This document shows, piece after piece, positions 35,615 through 44,833 of a stretch of DNA of 64,000 bases. Origin of the DNA: Paraburkholderia fungorum (GTDB lineage: Bacteria; Pseudomonadota; Gammaproteobacteria; Burkholderiales; Burkholderiaceae). Location: positions 301,513 to 365,512 of the forward strand of contig NZ_MCAS01000034.1 in assembly GCF_003610895.1 (NCBI RefSeq). The letters run 5' to 3'. Under the pieces are notes generated by a model. It was not told where the DNA came from and ran no database searches. It saw only the letters and a program-made list of their open reading frames with translations. The translations under genes were made by a program, and so were the position numbers. The first letter of the stretch is position 1, and every line of letters starts with the position of its first letter.

Positions 35615-35671
35615 TGGCTGCTTAGGTGTCTGACGAGGCGCCCGCTTGGGTGCTGACTGGCGCGACGGATC

Positions 35672-35711
35672 AAAAAAGCCCGCGGTGATGCGATCACTGC
35701 GGGTTTTTTTG
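35672..35711 (+). terminator. Rho-independent terminator after the GntR gene
   Basis: CCCGCGGTGAT (35679-35689), a 3-base loop, then ATCACTGCGGG (35693-35703) with one mismatch, flanked by six A on the left and seven T on the right. The flanking tracts let it work on both strands; the T tract fits the GntR gene. Confidence 0.88.
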
Positions 35712-35899
35712 TTTTTCCGATCTGGCTGCGCCGGCCGAGGCTGGCCTGCAAATAGCGCTGTTTAGTGCCATCAGAATCCCTCTATGCCGCGTTCAGCAGG
35801 CGTCTGCGGCTCATGGTCCCTGAGTGCTCCCGTCTCGTCGTCCAGCTGCGGTCATTGAGCAGTAGGGGATAAGCCTTGCTTGACGGGTTGTGAAATATG

Positions 35900-35914
35900 G
35901 TATGTGATATATCA
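35900..35914. promoter_or_regulatory. GntR operator-like site 2
   Basis: GTATGTGATATATCA is identical to the first 15 bases of the full palindrome at 36056-36075, about 275 bp before the ThDP enzyme start. It would be a partial or weaker site, possibly for looping. Confidence 0.55.
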
Positions 35915-36055
35915 AACGATGCAGGAGCAGACACTCACTCAGTGTTTTCCCTCGGATCGAGCAGACCAACACGATGCCGTTCCGCTGCAACGTAGTGCAG
36001 GCAAGCATTTAGCACAAAACACCGGGATAGCCGCATCTTGAAATCGAACTTGATT

Positions 36056-36075
36056 GTATGTGATATATCACATAC
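36056..36075. promoter_or_regulatory. Perfect 20-bp palindromic operator of the ThDP/Frc operon
   Basis: GTATGTGATATATCACATAC is an exact inverted repeat about 100 bp before the operon's first start codon. Related sites occur at 35900 and 34607. The nearby GntR/FCD protein is the natural candidate to bind all three. Confidence 0.72.
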
Positions 36076-36111
36076 GGTATGTATCGGTGGTGATCGGCAT
36101 AGGGTGTGTGA

Positions 36112-36145
36112 GGCTGGAGTAAGCGTGAAAGCACTGACTCCGGCC
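36112..36145 (+). repeat. Leader hairpin repeat, copy 4
   Basis: GGCTGGAGT (36112-36120) pairs with ACTCCGGCC (36137-36145), with one G-T pair. It ends GCCGACAG and is followed by a partial second unit (TTTGCATGGGACTGGAGAC) that supplies the ribosome binding site for ATG 36175. The layout matches the copies near 700 and 13700. Confidence 0.7.
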
Positions 36146-36174
36146 GACAGCTTTGCATGGGACTGGAGACGACT

Positions 36175-37938
36175 ATGTCCGCAGTTGTTTCAACCGGGAA
36201 TCCGGGCACGGGCAGCACGACGGCCGAAGACACGCTCAGGCAGAAGACTCGCGATGCCGGCGTTGTCTCAGGTGGCCATCTGGTGGCCAAGGCGCTGAAG
36301 AACGAGGGAGTCGACACGATCTTCACGCTGTGCGGCGGCCACATCATCGACATCTACGACGGTTGTGTCGATGAAGGGATTCGCATCATCGACGTGCGCC
36401 ACGAACAGGTCGCCGCACATGCAGCGGACGGTTACGCACGGCAGACCGGCAAGCTCGGCTGTGTGGTGACGACGGCGGGCCCCGGTTGCATGAACGCGGT
36501 CACGGGCATCGCGACGGCGTTCCGCTCCGAAAGTCCGGTTCTCCATATCGGCGGACAAGGCGCGCTGACGCAGCACAAGATGGGCTCGCTGCAAGACCTG
36601 CCGCACGTCGACATCATGGCGCCAATTACCAAATTCGCTGCCAGCGTGCCGAGTACCGAGCGGGTTGCCGACATGATCTCGATGGCGGCGCGCGAATGCT
36701 TCAACGGCGCGCCCGGTCCGGCATACCTGGAAATTCCGCGCGACGTGCTCGACCGCGAAGTGGAATTGACGCGCGCAGTTGTGCCGCAGTCGGGCCACTA
36801 TCGAGCCTCGACCCGGTCGATCGGCGATCCGCGCGATATCGAGAAACTGGCCGATATCCTCGTCGATGCCGAGCGGCCCGCGATCCTGTATGGCCAGCAG
36901 GTATGGACCGCGCGCGGTCATGAAGAGGCGATTGCGTTGTTGCGCGGTCTCGACATTCCTGGTTACTTCAATGGCGCAAGCCGCGGACTGCTGCCGCCAG
37001 GCGATCCGCATCACTTCGACCGCACCCGTTCGCAGGCCTTTGCGAATGCGGACGTACTGATCGTCGTCGGCACGCCGTTCGATTTCCGCATGGGTTACGG
37101 CAAACGCATCAGCCGCGAGTTGACACTGGTGCAGATCGACATGGACTACCGCACGGTCGGTAAGAACCGCGATATCGATCTCGGTCTGGTCGGCGATCCG
37201 GGCGCGATTCTGGCTGCCGTTCTGCAGGCGGCGAGCGGCCGTCTCAAAGGCGGCAAACGTCAGGCGCGACGCAAATGGATGGCGCAGTTGCAGGACGCCG
37301 AGGCCACCGCGACCGAAAAACTGATGCCGCTTTTCAAGTCGGACAGCACGCCGATCCATCCCTATCGCGTCGCCTACGAACTCAACGAATTCCTCTCCGA
37401 CGACACCGTGTACATCGGCGATGGCGGCGACGTCGTCACGATTTCCGCGCAAGCGGTGCGTCCTCGCCGTCCTGGTCAATGGATGGACCCGGGCGCGCTC
37501 GGCTCGCTCGGTGTCGGCACCGGTTTTGCACTCGCCGCCAAGCTCGCGCATCCGCACAAAGAAGTGCTGTGCTACTACGGCGACGGCTCGTTCGGCATGA
37601 CCGCGTTCGACATGGAAACCGCCAACCGCTTCGGCGCGCCGTATCTCGCGGTGATCGGCAACAACTCGGCGATGAACCAGATCCGCTACGGGCAGCTTGC
37701 CAAGTACGGTGAAGCGCGCGGCAACGTCGGCAATCTGCTGAGCGACGTGCCGTTCAGCAAGTTCGCGGAAATGCTCGGCGGCCATGGCGAAGAAGTGCGC
37801 GACCCGGCGCAGATAGCCGGCGCCTTGCAGCGCGCTCGCGAAGCGATTCATCGCACGGGCCGCTCGGCGATCGTGAATATCTGGGTCGACCCGCGCGAAT
37901 ACGCGCCGGGTACGAAGAATCAAACCATGTACAAGTAA
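36175..37938 (+). CDS. Thiamine-diphosphate enzyme (acetolactate synthase / 2-hydroxyacyl-CoA lyase / oxalyl-CoA decarboxylase superfamily)
   Basis: A 587-residue ThDP-dependent enzyme. The N-terminal PYR domain has the cofactor-activating Glu in VRHEQVAAHAADGYAR, a central domain follows, and the C-terminal PP domain carries GDGSFGMTAFDMETANRFG ending in the NN of the ThDP/Mg motif. Pairing with Frc suggests an acyl-CoA substrate, as for oxalyl-CoA decarboxylase or 2-hydroxyacyl-CoA lyase. However, its FTLCGGHIIDIYDGC region and spacing differ from canonical Oxc (YGVVGIPVTD in E. coli YfdU). The reaction is therefore left open. ATG 36175 has CTGGAGAC ahead; an ATG at 36157 belongs to the leader repeat. 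First gene of the operon. Confidence 0.8.
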   Translation: MSAVVSTGNPGTGSTTAEDTLRQKTRDAGVVSGGHLVAKALKNEGVDTIFTLCGGHIIDIYDGCVDEGIRIIDVRHEQVAAHAADGYARQTGKLGCVVTTAGPGCMNAVTGIATAFRSESPVLHIGGQGALTQHKMGSLQDLPHVDIMAPITKFAASVPSTERVADMISMAARECFNGAPGPAYLEIPRDVLDREVELTRAVVPQSGHYRASTRSIGDPRDIEKLADILVDAERPAILYGQQVWTARGHEEAIALLRGLDIPGYFNGASRGLLPPGDPHHFDRTRSQAFANADVLIVVGTPFDFRMGYGKRISRELTLVQIDMDYRTVGKNRDIDLGLVGDPGAILAAVLQAASGRLKGGKRQARRKWMAQLQDAEATATEKLMPLFKSDSTPIHPYRVAYELNEFLSDDTVYIGDGGDVVTISAQAVRPRRPGQWMDPGALGSLGVGTGFALAAKLAHPHKEVLCYYGDGSFGMTAFDMETANRFGAPYLAVIGNNSAMNQIRYGQLAKYGEARGNVGNLLSDVPFSKFAEMLGGHGEEVRDPAQIAGALQRAREAIHRTGRSAIVNIWVDPREYAPGTKNQTMYK

Positions 37939-37939
37939 C

Positions 37940-37959
37940 GCGCTAACTCTGGCCGACAA
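37940..37959 (+). repeat. Right-half remnant of the leader hairpin repeat
   Basis: GCGCTAACTCTGGCCGACA directly follows the ThDP gene stop codon and runs into the GGAGACAGG site of the frc gene. Only the right arm and tail of the repeat remain, so it cannot form the hairpin. Confidence 0.6.
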
Positions 37960-37971
37960 AGGAGACAGGAT

Positions 37972-39219
37972 ATGAGTCAAGCACTCGAAGGCGTGCGCAT
38001 TCTCGATTTCACGCATGTTCAATCGGGCCCGACCTGCACGCAGTTGCTCGCGTGGTTTGGTGCGGATGTGATCAAGGTTGAGCGGGCGGGTGCCGGTGAC
38101 ATCACGCGTGAGCAGCTACGCGATATTCCCGACGTGGACAGCCTGTACTTCACGATGCTCAATCACAACAAACGCTCGGTCACGATCGATACCAAGAACC
38201 CGGAAGGCAAGCTGGTGCTCGAGGCGCTGATCCAGAAGTGCGACGTGCTGGTGGAGAATTTCGCGCCGGGCGCGCTCGACCGTATGGGTTTCACGTGGGA
38301 ACGGATTCAGGAATTGAACCCGCGCATGATTGTGGCGTCAGTGAAGGGTTTTGGCCCGGGTCCTTATGAGGACTGCAAAGTCTACGAAAACGTCGCGCAA
38401 TGCGCGGGTGGCGCGGCTTCGACCACCGGTTTCGACGATGGCCCGCCGGTGGTGACCGGCGCGCAGATCGGCGACAGCGGCACGGGTTTGCATCTGGCGC
38501 TTGGCATTGTCACGGCGCTGTACCAGCGCACGCAAACCGGGCGCGGGCAGAAGGTGCTCGCCGCGATGCAGGACGGTGTGCTCAATCTGTGCCGCGTGAA
38601 ATTGCGCGACCAGCAGCGGCTCGAACGCACCGGCACGATGAAAGAGTACCCGCAGTATCCGAACGGAACCTTCGGCGAAGCGGTGCCGCGCGCGGGGAAT
38701 GCGTCGGGCGGTGGCCAGCCCGGCTGGATTCTGAAGTGCAAGGGCTGGGAGACGGATCCGAATGCGTATATCTACTTCATTACGCAGGCGCCGGTGTGGG
38801 CGAAAATCTGCAACGTGATCGGCAAGGAGGAATGGGCCACCGATCCGAACTATGCGACACCCGCTGCACGCTTGCCGCATCTGAAGGACATCTTTGCCGA
38901 GATCGAGCGCTGGACCATGACCAAGACCAAGTTCGAGGCCATGCAGATTCTGAACAAGTACGACATTCCTTGCGGACCGATTCTGTCGATGAAGGAAATC
39001 GCCGAAGAGCCGTCGCTGCGCAAAACCGGAACGATTGTCGAAGTTGACCACCCAACCCGGGGAAAGTACCTGACGGTTGGCAATCCTATCAAACTTTCGG
39101 ATAGCCCGACCGAAGTCAAACGCTCGCCGCTGCTGGGCGAACACACCGACGAGGTGATGGCTGAACTCGGCTACTCGCCCGAACAGATCAGCGCATTGCG
39201 GACCGCCGGCGCAATTTGA
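37972..39219 (+). CDS. frc: Formyl-CoA:oxalate CoA-transferase (family III CoA-transferase)
   Basis: A 415-residue class III CoA-transferase that matches E. coli YfdW/Frc along its whole length, for example LDFTHVQSGPTCTQLLAWFG at residues 11-30, LRDIPDVDSLYFTMLN, the VYENVAQCAGGAASTTGF segment and QPGWILKCKGWETDPNAYIY. The catalytic Asp168 lies in QIGDSGTG. The enzyme swaps CoA from formyl-CoA to oxalate, giving oxalyl-CoA and formate. GGAGACAGG precedes ATG 37972. It follows the ThDP enzyme by 33 bp and precedes an FAH-fold gene. Such transferases can accept other small acids, so oxalate is likely but not certain. Confidence 0.9.
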   Translation: MSQALEGVRILDFTHVQSGPTCTQLLAWFGADVIKVERAGAGDITREQLRDIPDVDSLYFTMLNHNKRSVTIDTKNPEGKLVLEALIQKCDVLVENFAPGALDRMGFTWERIQELNPRMIVASVKGFGPGPYEDCKVYENVAQCAGGAASTTGFDDGPPVVTGAQIGDSGTGLHLALGIVTALYQRTQTGRGQKVLAAMQDGVLNLCRVKLRDQQRLERTGTMKEYPQYPNGTFGEAVPRAGNASGGGQPGWILKCKGWETDPNAYIYFITQAPVWAKICNVIGKEEWATDPNYATPAARLPHLKDIFAEIERWTMTKTKFEAMQILNKYDIPCGPILSMKEIAEEPSLRKTGTIVEVDHPTRGKYLTVGNPIKLSDSPTEVKRSPLLGEHTDEVMAELGYSPEQISALRTAGAI

Positions 39220-39237
39220 CAGATCAAGGAGCGACGT

Positions 39238-40023
39238 ATGGATACGTGGATGCGTTTCATGTCGAGCGATGGTGGCATCGTGTTCGGCCGGGTGGAAGGC
39301 GGCTATCTGCATGAGTACGAGAGTCTCGATCAACCGGTTCCGACCGGCGCTGTGCTGTCGACACGGGCACTCACGCCGCTCGCGCCGTGTGCGCCCGGCA
39401 AGATCATTGCGCTGTGGAATAACTACCACGCGCTCGCGGCGAAACTCGACAAGCCCGTGCCGGCGCATCCTCTATTTCTGCTGAAGCCGGCGGGATCGGT
39501 GATCGGCTCGGGCGATGCGATCCGGCGGCCGCCCAGTTACGCTGGCAAGATCGTCTACGAAGGTGAGCTCGGTATTGTGATCGGACGGCGCTGCCGCGAT
39601 GCGAGTGCGGAGGAGGCTGCGGCTTCGATCTTCGGCTACACGTTGGTCAACGACGTAACCGCAGCCGACCTGCTGAACGAGAACCCGCATTTTCCGCAAT
39701 GGTGCCGCGCAAAGGGCTTCGATACGTTCTGCTGCATCGGACCCTCCATCGTCTCCGGTTTCGACTGGCGCACGGCGCGCCTTGTGACGACGCTCGACGG
39801 TGTCGAGCGGCAGAACTATCCGCTGGCCGATATGGTGTTTTCGCCTGCCGAGCAGGTGCGTCTGATTTCACAGGACTTGACGCTCGAACCAGGGGACGTG
39901 ATTGCGTGCGGCACCTCGGTCGGTGTTGGGTCGATCAAGGACGGCGCGACCGTGACGATCGCGGTTGAAGGAATCGGCACGCTCAGCAATGCACTGGCCG
40001 TGGCCTGTGAGGTTTCACTATGA
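39238..40023 (+). CDS. Fumarylacetoacetate hydrolase (FAH) fold protein
   Basis: A 261-residue FAH-superfamily protein. The core fold shows KIIALWNNYHALAAKL, then LFLLKPAGSVIGSGDAI, the metal-site segment VVYEGELGIVIGRR-like (IVYEGELGIVIGRRCRD) with its Glu residues, and DVTAADLLNENPHFPQWCRAKGFDTFCCIGP. These proteins hydrolyse or decarboxylate 2,4-diketo or oxaloacetate-like acids. AAGGAG precedes ATG 39238, and the stop overlaps the next start by ATGA. It is third in the ThDP-frc operon; how it fits oxalate metabolism is unclear, and it may act on a C4-C5 oxoacid. Confidence 0.85.
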   Translation: MDTWMRFMSSDGGIVFGRVEGGYLHEYESLDQPVPTGAVLSTRALTPLAPCAPGKIIALWNNYHALAAKLDKPVPAHPLFLLKPAGSVIGSGDAIRRPPSYAGKIVYEGELGIVIGRRCRDASAEEAAASIFGYTLVNDVTAADLLNENPHFPQWCRAKGFDTFCCIGPSIVSGFDWRTARLVTTLDGVERQNYPLADMVFSPAEQVRLISQDLTLEPGDVIACGTSVGVGSIKDGATVTIAVEGIGTLSNALAVACEVSL

Positions 40024-40688
40024 CGCGACGGCCCGGGCTCGTTGCGTTGCTGGGCAGCGCCACGGGGCTCGCCGTCGTGTTGGGCGGGTTCGCCAGCTAC
40101 CTTGGCGCGACGGTAACGGCGCGGGCGAATGTCGAGCGTATCGAACTCTATGCGGCGGTTTTCGTCGGCGCGCTGGTTTTTGCCGCATCTGCCATCGCGT
40201 TCTGCACACTGCGCGGCGTGCTGGATCTCAGCGCGGCGGCGCGTCCGGGCCACGGTATCGTCAATGTGTCGGCGCTATTGCTGTGCGGATGGCTTGGCTA
40301 CGGTTTTGTGACTGAACAGGCCCAGCCGTTCGGGCTTGCCGCGCTGCTTGCGATGAGCGTGTTGGCCGCCGCGCTAGGCACGCATCTGATGGCGAAGCGC
40401 GCCTATTCCAGCAATCCCCGTGCTCACGCGTTCAGTGGACGCGGTCATGCGCACGGCGATGCACGTTGTCACGCGATAACGCTCGGGCGGCAAGGGCTGT
40501 TGGCGCAAATCGAATGGCACGGTGGCGAAGAACAAACATGGGTGCTGCGTGAGATAGAGCCCGACACGGTGCGCGCGGCGGCATACCGGCACCGCCGTGG
40601 CTGGCATGGCACGGGGAACATGAGTGCACACAGGCGCGGCCTCGTCCGCCAGCACGCCACTCATCGCGCGATGTACCGTCAAAGATGA
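40020..40688 (+). CDS. Unrecognised integral membrane protein
   Basis: A 222-residue product. The first ~125 residues form about four membrane helices (near 8-30, 41-62, 80-97 and 103-124). The remaining ~95 residues are Arg/His-rich and polar with no recognised fold, and may reflect a lost stop codon rather than a real domain. Its start overlaps the FAH gene stop (ATGA), so translation should be coupled. Function unknown. Confidence 0.6.
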   Translation: MTRRPGLVALLGSATGLAVVLGGFASYLGATVTARANVERIELYAAVFVGALVFAASAIAFCTLRGVLDLSAAARPGHGIVNVSALLLCGWLGYGFVTEQAQPFGLAALLAMSVLAAALGTHLMAKRAYSSNPRAHAFSGRGHAHGDARCHAITLGRQGLLAQIEWHGGEEQTWVLREIEPDTVRAAAYRHRRGWHGTGNMSAHRRGLVRQHATHRAMYRQR

Positions 40689-40747
40689 ATACAGGGATAT
40701 GTCGAGCGGAAAACCGGATGAATGGCGGGACCGTCCTCGCGCAGTCT

Positions 40748-41062
40748 CTATTCGCTGGCTTCGCCGGCTGCCGCGAATTCGCTGTAGTACCTGAGCTTCT
40801 TGCTCAGGATCATCTGGGCAAGAAACTCGGCGTCGTACGCCCGGTGAAGATGCGAGTGAAATCGCTCGATATAGGCGGTAATACGCGCCGCTTCACTGTT
40901 GAATTCCTTCAGGACCTCGAGTGTGGCCTGGTCCCAGCGAAACCGCAGACCAAGATCGCTGAAGGCGGCGTTGAACGCGCTCAGATGGGCGTCGTCGGCA
41001 CCGGTCACGGCAGCGGGTGTGGAGCGCGTGCCGGCATGAGTTTCAAGCGAAGCGTGATTCAT
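40748..41062 (-). CDS. Conserved-looking hypothetical protein, 104 residues
   Basis: Not recognised. The product is soluble, with a helical second half (ATLEVLKEFNSEAARITAYI, then HSHLHRAYDAEFLAQMILSKK). AGGAGA lies 7 bp ahead of ATG 41062, a good reason to accept the gene. It is on the opposite strand from the ThDP/frc operon and 97 bp downstream of the LysR gene at 41159, so it may share that transcript. Confidence 0.65.
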   Translation of the reverse strand: MNHASLETHAGTRSTPAAVTGADDAHLSAFNAAFSDLGLRFRWDQATLEVLKEFNSEAARITAYIERFHSHLHRAYDAEFLAQMILSKKLRYYSEFAAAGEASE

Positions 41063-41158
41063 GATCGGTCTCCTGAACTGACAAGTAAGGGAACTCACTT
41101 GCAGCATAGGGATACTGATCAGTTTGAAATAGTCAAAGTTTTAATGGGTTTGCATAAC

Positions 41159-42106
41159 CTACTGCTTATAGACGCTCAATTCCTTCACGCGGGTGATTTT
41201 CTCGATGAGACTCGCGCCTTCCTCCATCAGGAAGCGCTTGAAGGCGACGGCAACCGGCGGCAGGCGCTTGTTCTTCCGATGCACCACGTACCAGTTGAGC
41301 ATGACCGGAAAGCTCTCGACGTCGAGCACGACCAGGTGGCCGAGTTGCAACTCGAGACTGATCGTATGCGCGGACAGGAACGCGATACCCATGCCGGCGA
41401 TCACGGCCTGCTTGATCGTCTCGGTGCTCTTGATCTCCATCGCGATCTTGAGATTGGCGAGCCGGCCGGCGAAGCCTTCTTCCATGGAATTCCACGTGTC
41501 CGAGCCGCGCTCGCGCACGATAAAAGCCTCGCTCGCCAACTGGCTCATCCTGATGTTGCGTTTGTGCGCGAGCGGATGCGTGGGCGCCGCCACGATCACA
41601 TAAGGGTGCGGCGCGAACGGCTCGTTGGTCGCGTCGGTTTCGTGCGGCGGGCGCACCATCACCGCGAGGTCGGTCTGATTCGTCGCGAGTTGATGCAACA
41701 GTTCCGCGCGATTGTGTACTGCAAGATTGAGCACGACGCCCGAGTAGCGCCGCGTGAACTCAGCCAGCACGCGCGGAAAGAAATAGTCGCCGGCGCTGAT
41801 CACCGCGACGTTCAGCTTGCCGCCGGAGACGCCCTTGAGCTGCCCCATCGCCTCGTCGACTTCGTGGAACTGCTGAATGATCGCGCGGCTGTAGTGAAGC
41901 ATCTCGGTGCCGGCCGGCGTCAGATAGATTTTTTTGCCGAGCTGCTCGAACAGCGGCAGCCCCGCGTGTTCCTCGAGTTGCCTAACCTGGGTGGAGACGG
42001 CGGGCTGCGTCAGATGCAATTCCTCCGCGGCGCGCGAGAAGCTCAGGTGGCGCGCCACCGTTTCAAAGACCTTCAGTTGCCGCAGAGTCGCATTGCGCAT
42101 CGTCAT
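41159..42106 (-). CDS. LysR-family regulator (CbbR-like)
   Basis: A regulator of about 315 residues. The N-terminal HTH (LRQLKVFETVARHLSFSRAAEELHLTQPAVSTQVRQLE) is followed by a LysR substrate domain beginning GKLNVAVISAGDYFFPRVLAEF and including the EIKSTETIKQAVIAGMGIAFLS effector-site region. The pattern is close to CbbR/CysB-type activators. It is divergent from the OxlT-like transporter and is a likely regulator of it. The start is uncertain between ATG 42106 and ATG 42100; no clear ribosome binding site is seen. Confidence 0.87.
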   Translation of the reverse strand: MTMRNATLRQLKVFETVARHLSFSRAAEELHLTQPAVSTQVRQLEEHAGLPLFEQLGKKIYLTPAGTEMLHYSRAIIQQFHEVDEAMGQLKGVSGGKLNVAVISAGDYFFPRVLAEFTRRYSGVVLNLAVHNRAELLHQLATNQTDLAVMVRPPHETDATNEPFAPHPYVIVAAPTHPLAHKRNIRMSQLASEAFIVRERGSDTWNSMEEGFAGRLANLKIAMEIKSTETIKQAVIAGMGIAFLSAHTISLELQLGHLVVLDVESFPVMLNWYVVHRKNKRLPPVAVAFKRFLMEEGASLIEKITRVKELSVYKQ

Positions 42107-42112
42107 GGCCAA

Positions 42113-42517
42113 TGTATAAGCAAATGTGAATCAACATAATAACAAACTTTAATTATTAGTAATTCAGCAATGACCCTAGCATGGACCTGCATTAGAAGCG
42201 GAATTGCCGGTGCGTTACGCAATGCGGTGCTCGGCGCAGTACCCGGCGCAGTACCCGGGTTAACGCTTGGATTTGAGGTGTGACGGGCCCTGCAGCAAGA
42301 ATTGATGCAGTACCGATGTTTAATTGATCGGAATAAAAGCAGTTGCGCTGCAAAGCGATGAGTCAGGCAGGCCAGTTTTCGAATAATGCGAATTAAAGAC
42401 GCAAAAATTAAATACTCCCGAATGGCAAGGCTATTCGGGTCATAACCAGAAGGCGAGACGCATGGAGTGCGGCGCGACGGCCGGCCGCACTCTATAAAAA
42501 TGGCGGAGACAAGGCGC
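42113..42517. promoter_or_regulatory. Divergent promoter region between LysR and oxlT-like genes
   Basis: The part near the LysR gene is AT-rich and contains the dyad AATTA-TTAG-TAATT (42151-42164), which has the T-N11-A style expected of LysR sites. A 12-bp tandem duplication (CGGCGCAGTACC at 42232 and 42244) also occurs. No gene is supported here. Confidence 0.45.
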
Positions 42518-43858
42518 ATGGACGATATCACTCAGCAGACCACGGCCCGCGTGTTCTGGGCGAACCGTTGGTGGCAGCTCGTCATCGGCATGATGTGCAT
42601 GGCGTTGGTGGCCAATCTGCAATACGCATGGACATTGTTCGTCACGCCGATGAATGCGCGGCATCACTGGGGGGAGGCATCCATTCAACTCGCCTTCGCT
42701 ATTTTCATTCTCACCGAAACGTGGCTCGTGCCGGTAGAAGGCTGGCTGGTCGACAAGTTCGGCCCGCGCCCGGTGGTCGCCGGCGGTGCGGTATGCGCGG
42801 GTCTCGCATGGGTCATCAATTCATATGCGACAACCTTGCCGATGCTGTACGTGTCGGCGGTCATTGCCGGGATCGGTGCAGGCGGCGTGTACGGTACGTG
42901 TGTCGGCAACGCGTTGAAGTGGTTTCCGGATCGCCGTGGTCTCGCGGCGGGTTTGACTGCGGCGGGTTTTGGCGCGGGCGCGGCGGTCACCGTGATTCCG
43001 ATCGCCAACATGATTACGCGTTCGGGATATGAGCATACGTTCTTCTTTTTCGGCATCCTGCAGGGCGTGTGCATACTCGGGCTCGCGCTGCTGTTGAAGA
43101 AACCGGTCCTGCGCCAGCAAGCCGCGTCGAAGAAAAAGTTCGCGGTCACCAAGGTCGATTACACACCGGGTCAGATGATCAGGACACCGGTGTTCTGGGT
43201 GATCTACGTGTCGTTTGTCGCGGTGGCGGCGGGCGGTTTGATGGCGACGGCGCAAATCGGTCCGATCGCGAAAGACTGGGGGATCGCACGCATCCCGATG
43301 ACGATCTTCGGCATGACCTTGCCGCTGCTCACCGCCACGCTTTCTATCGACAATATCTGCAACGGCTTTACCCGTCCGCTGTGCGGTTTCATTTCCGACA
43401 AGCTCGGCCGTGAAAACACGATGTTCGTGATCTTCATCGGCGAGGGTCTCGCGTTGCTCGGCCTCATGCAATACGGCAGCAACCCGTATGCGTTCATGAC
43501 GTTCGCCGCGTTGATCTTCCTGTTCTGGGGCGAAATTTTCTCGATTTTCCCGGCGATCTGTGCCGACACCTTCGGCAGCAAATACGCGGCAGCCAATGCG
43601 GGCACGCTCTACACCGCGAAGGGGACGGCGTCGCTGCTGGTGCCGATTGCTTCGGTACTGTCGGCAACAGGTGGCTGGAATCTCGTCTTTATAGTCTCCG
43701 CGGTGGTCACGATCGCGGCGGGCATCTCGGCGAAGTTCATTCTTTCACCCATGCGTTCGCGCTGGATCGAATCGCACAACGAACCTCAGGGCGCGCTCGC
43801 GGTTGCCGGCAGCAAGTCCTCGCGGCTGAGTCATTGGCCCGAGCAGACAGGCGAATAG
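42518..43858 (+). CDS. oxlT: OxlT-like oxalate/formate antiporter (OFA family MFS)
   Basis: A 446-residue, 12-helix transporter. It resembles Oxalobacter OxlT closely: RWWQLVIGMMCMALVANLQY, then AWTLFVTPMNARHHWG, the TETWLVPVEGWLVDKFGPRP loop, and GNALKWFPDRRGLAAGLTAA. OxlT exchanges oxalate for formate, so with frc at 37972 it supports an oxalate module. ATG 42518 is used because GGAGACAAGG lies just ahead. Unlike the OFA gene at 24359 it has no small companion gene after it; a LysR gene follows 30 bp later. Confidence 0.85.
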   Translation: MDDITQQTTARVFWANRWWQLVIGMMCMALVANLQYAWTLFVTPMNARHHWGEASIQLAFAIFILTETWLVPVEGWLVDKFGPRPVVAGGAVCAGLAWVINSYATTLPMLYVSAVIAGIGAGGVYGTCVGNALKWFPDRRGLAAGLTAAGFGAGAAVTVIPIANMITRSGYEHTFFFFGILQGVCILGLALLLKKPVLRQQAASKKKFAVTKVDYTPGQMIRTPVFWVIYVSFVAVAAGGLMATAQIGPIAKDWGIARIPMTIFGMTLPLLTATLSIDNICNGFTRPLCGFISDKLGRENTMFVIFIGEGLALLGLMQYGSNPYAFMTFAALIFLFWGEIFSIFPAICADTFGSKYAAANAGTLYTAKGTASLLVPIASVLSATGGWNLVFIVSAVVTIAAGISAKFILSPMRSRWIESHNEPQGALAVAGSKSSRLSHWPEQTGE

Positions 43859-43888
43859 GGTGAGCGGCCCATACCCGGTAGTGACGTC

Positions 43889-44833
43889 ATGAATGTTTCG
43901 CTGCAGCAACTCAAAGTGTTCGTCGCCGTTGCGCGTGAACGGAGCTTTACGCGTGCGGCGCGCGAGTTCGATCTGACGCAGTCGGCGGTGAGCCGTTGTG
44001 TGCGCGAGCTTGAAGAGGCGGTCGAATTGAAACTGTTCGATCGCACCACACGCCAGGTAGAACTGACTCATGCGGGCGCGAGCCTGGAACGCAGAATCGG
44101 TCGCCTGCTCGACGAAATCGAGTTGACGTTGCGCGAGGAGCGTGCCGCTTATGAAGGACACACCGGCGTGGTTGTGCTGGCGAGCAACCCGGTGCTGTCG
44201 TCGAGTTGGGTGGCGCAGGGGCTCGCGCGTTGTGCGTCGGCGTTTCCCGAACTGATCGTGTCCGTCAAGGACCAGCCGCAAGGCGGTGTGCTCGCGAGCG
44301 TCGAGCAGGGGGAAGTGGACTTCGGTGTCGTCTCGGTAGCGCAGCCGCTGAACACCGATCAGTTGCATGCACAAATGGTTTTCACGACGCCACTGCACGT
44401 GGTGATGCCGCCCGCGCATCCGTTGGCGCGGCAGGCTGCCGTTCCGTGGTGCGCCTTGCAGGACTATGCGCTCGTCACGCTGAACGCCGATGCGGGTGTG
44501 CGCACCGCGCTCGAGCTTGCCTTCAGTACGCACGGTCTGAAGCGGCGGCCGGTTCAGGAACTCGGACACGTCGCGGCGGTGTCGCGCATGGTCGAGCTGG
44601 GCATCGGCATTGGTGTTTTGCCTGTCGGTGGACATTGGCCCGTACCCGCCGCGTCATTGGTGAGCAGACCGCTGGTTCCCGGGATGAATCTGACCACACT
44701 GCTCGTGCATCGCCGCAACCGCTCCCTCAGACCCAACGCCGCGGCGGCGTGGGCGCAGTTCGCCGCCCTGACCGATCCGCTGCTAGTCAGCCCACGCGAC
44801 ATTTCCCACAAGGAGCTTCATGATGGAAACTGA
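43889..44833 (+). CDS. LysR-family transcriptional regulator
   Basis: A 314-residue LysR regulator. The HTH is VSLQQLKVFVAVARERSFTRAAREFDLTQSAVSRCVRELE, split here as residues 3-43, and the effector domain begins GVVVLASNPVLSSSWVAQGL. It starts 30 bp after the transporter gene and its end overlaps the aldehyde dehydrogenase start by 14 bp, an unusual position for a LysR gene that places it inside an operon. It is different from the LysR at 41159. Confidence 0.88.
   Translation: MNVSLQQLKVFVAVARERSFTRAAREFDLTQSAVSRCVRELEEAVELKLFDRTTRQVELTHAGASLERRIGRLLDEIELTLREERAAYEGHTGVVVLASNPVLSSSWVAQGLARCASAFPELIVSVKDQPQGGVLASVEQGEVDFGVVSVAQPLNTDQLHAQMVFTTPLHVVMPPAHPLARQAAVPWCALQDYALVTLNADAGVRTALELAFSTHGLKRRPVQELGHVAAVSRMVELGIGIGVLPVGGHWPVPAASLVSRPLVPGMNLTTLLVHRRNRSLRPNAAAAWAQFAALTDPLLVSPRDISHKELHDGN

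Noticed and set aside
36175..37938. Naming the ThDP enzyme oxalyl-CoA decarboxylase
   Set aside because: Context with frc suggests it, but its N-terminal motif differs from the Oxc I can recall, so only the superfamily is claimed.
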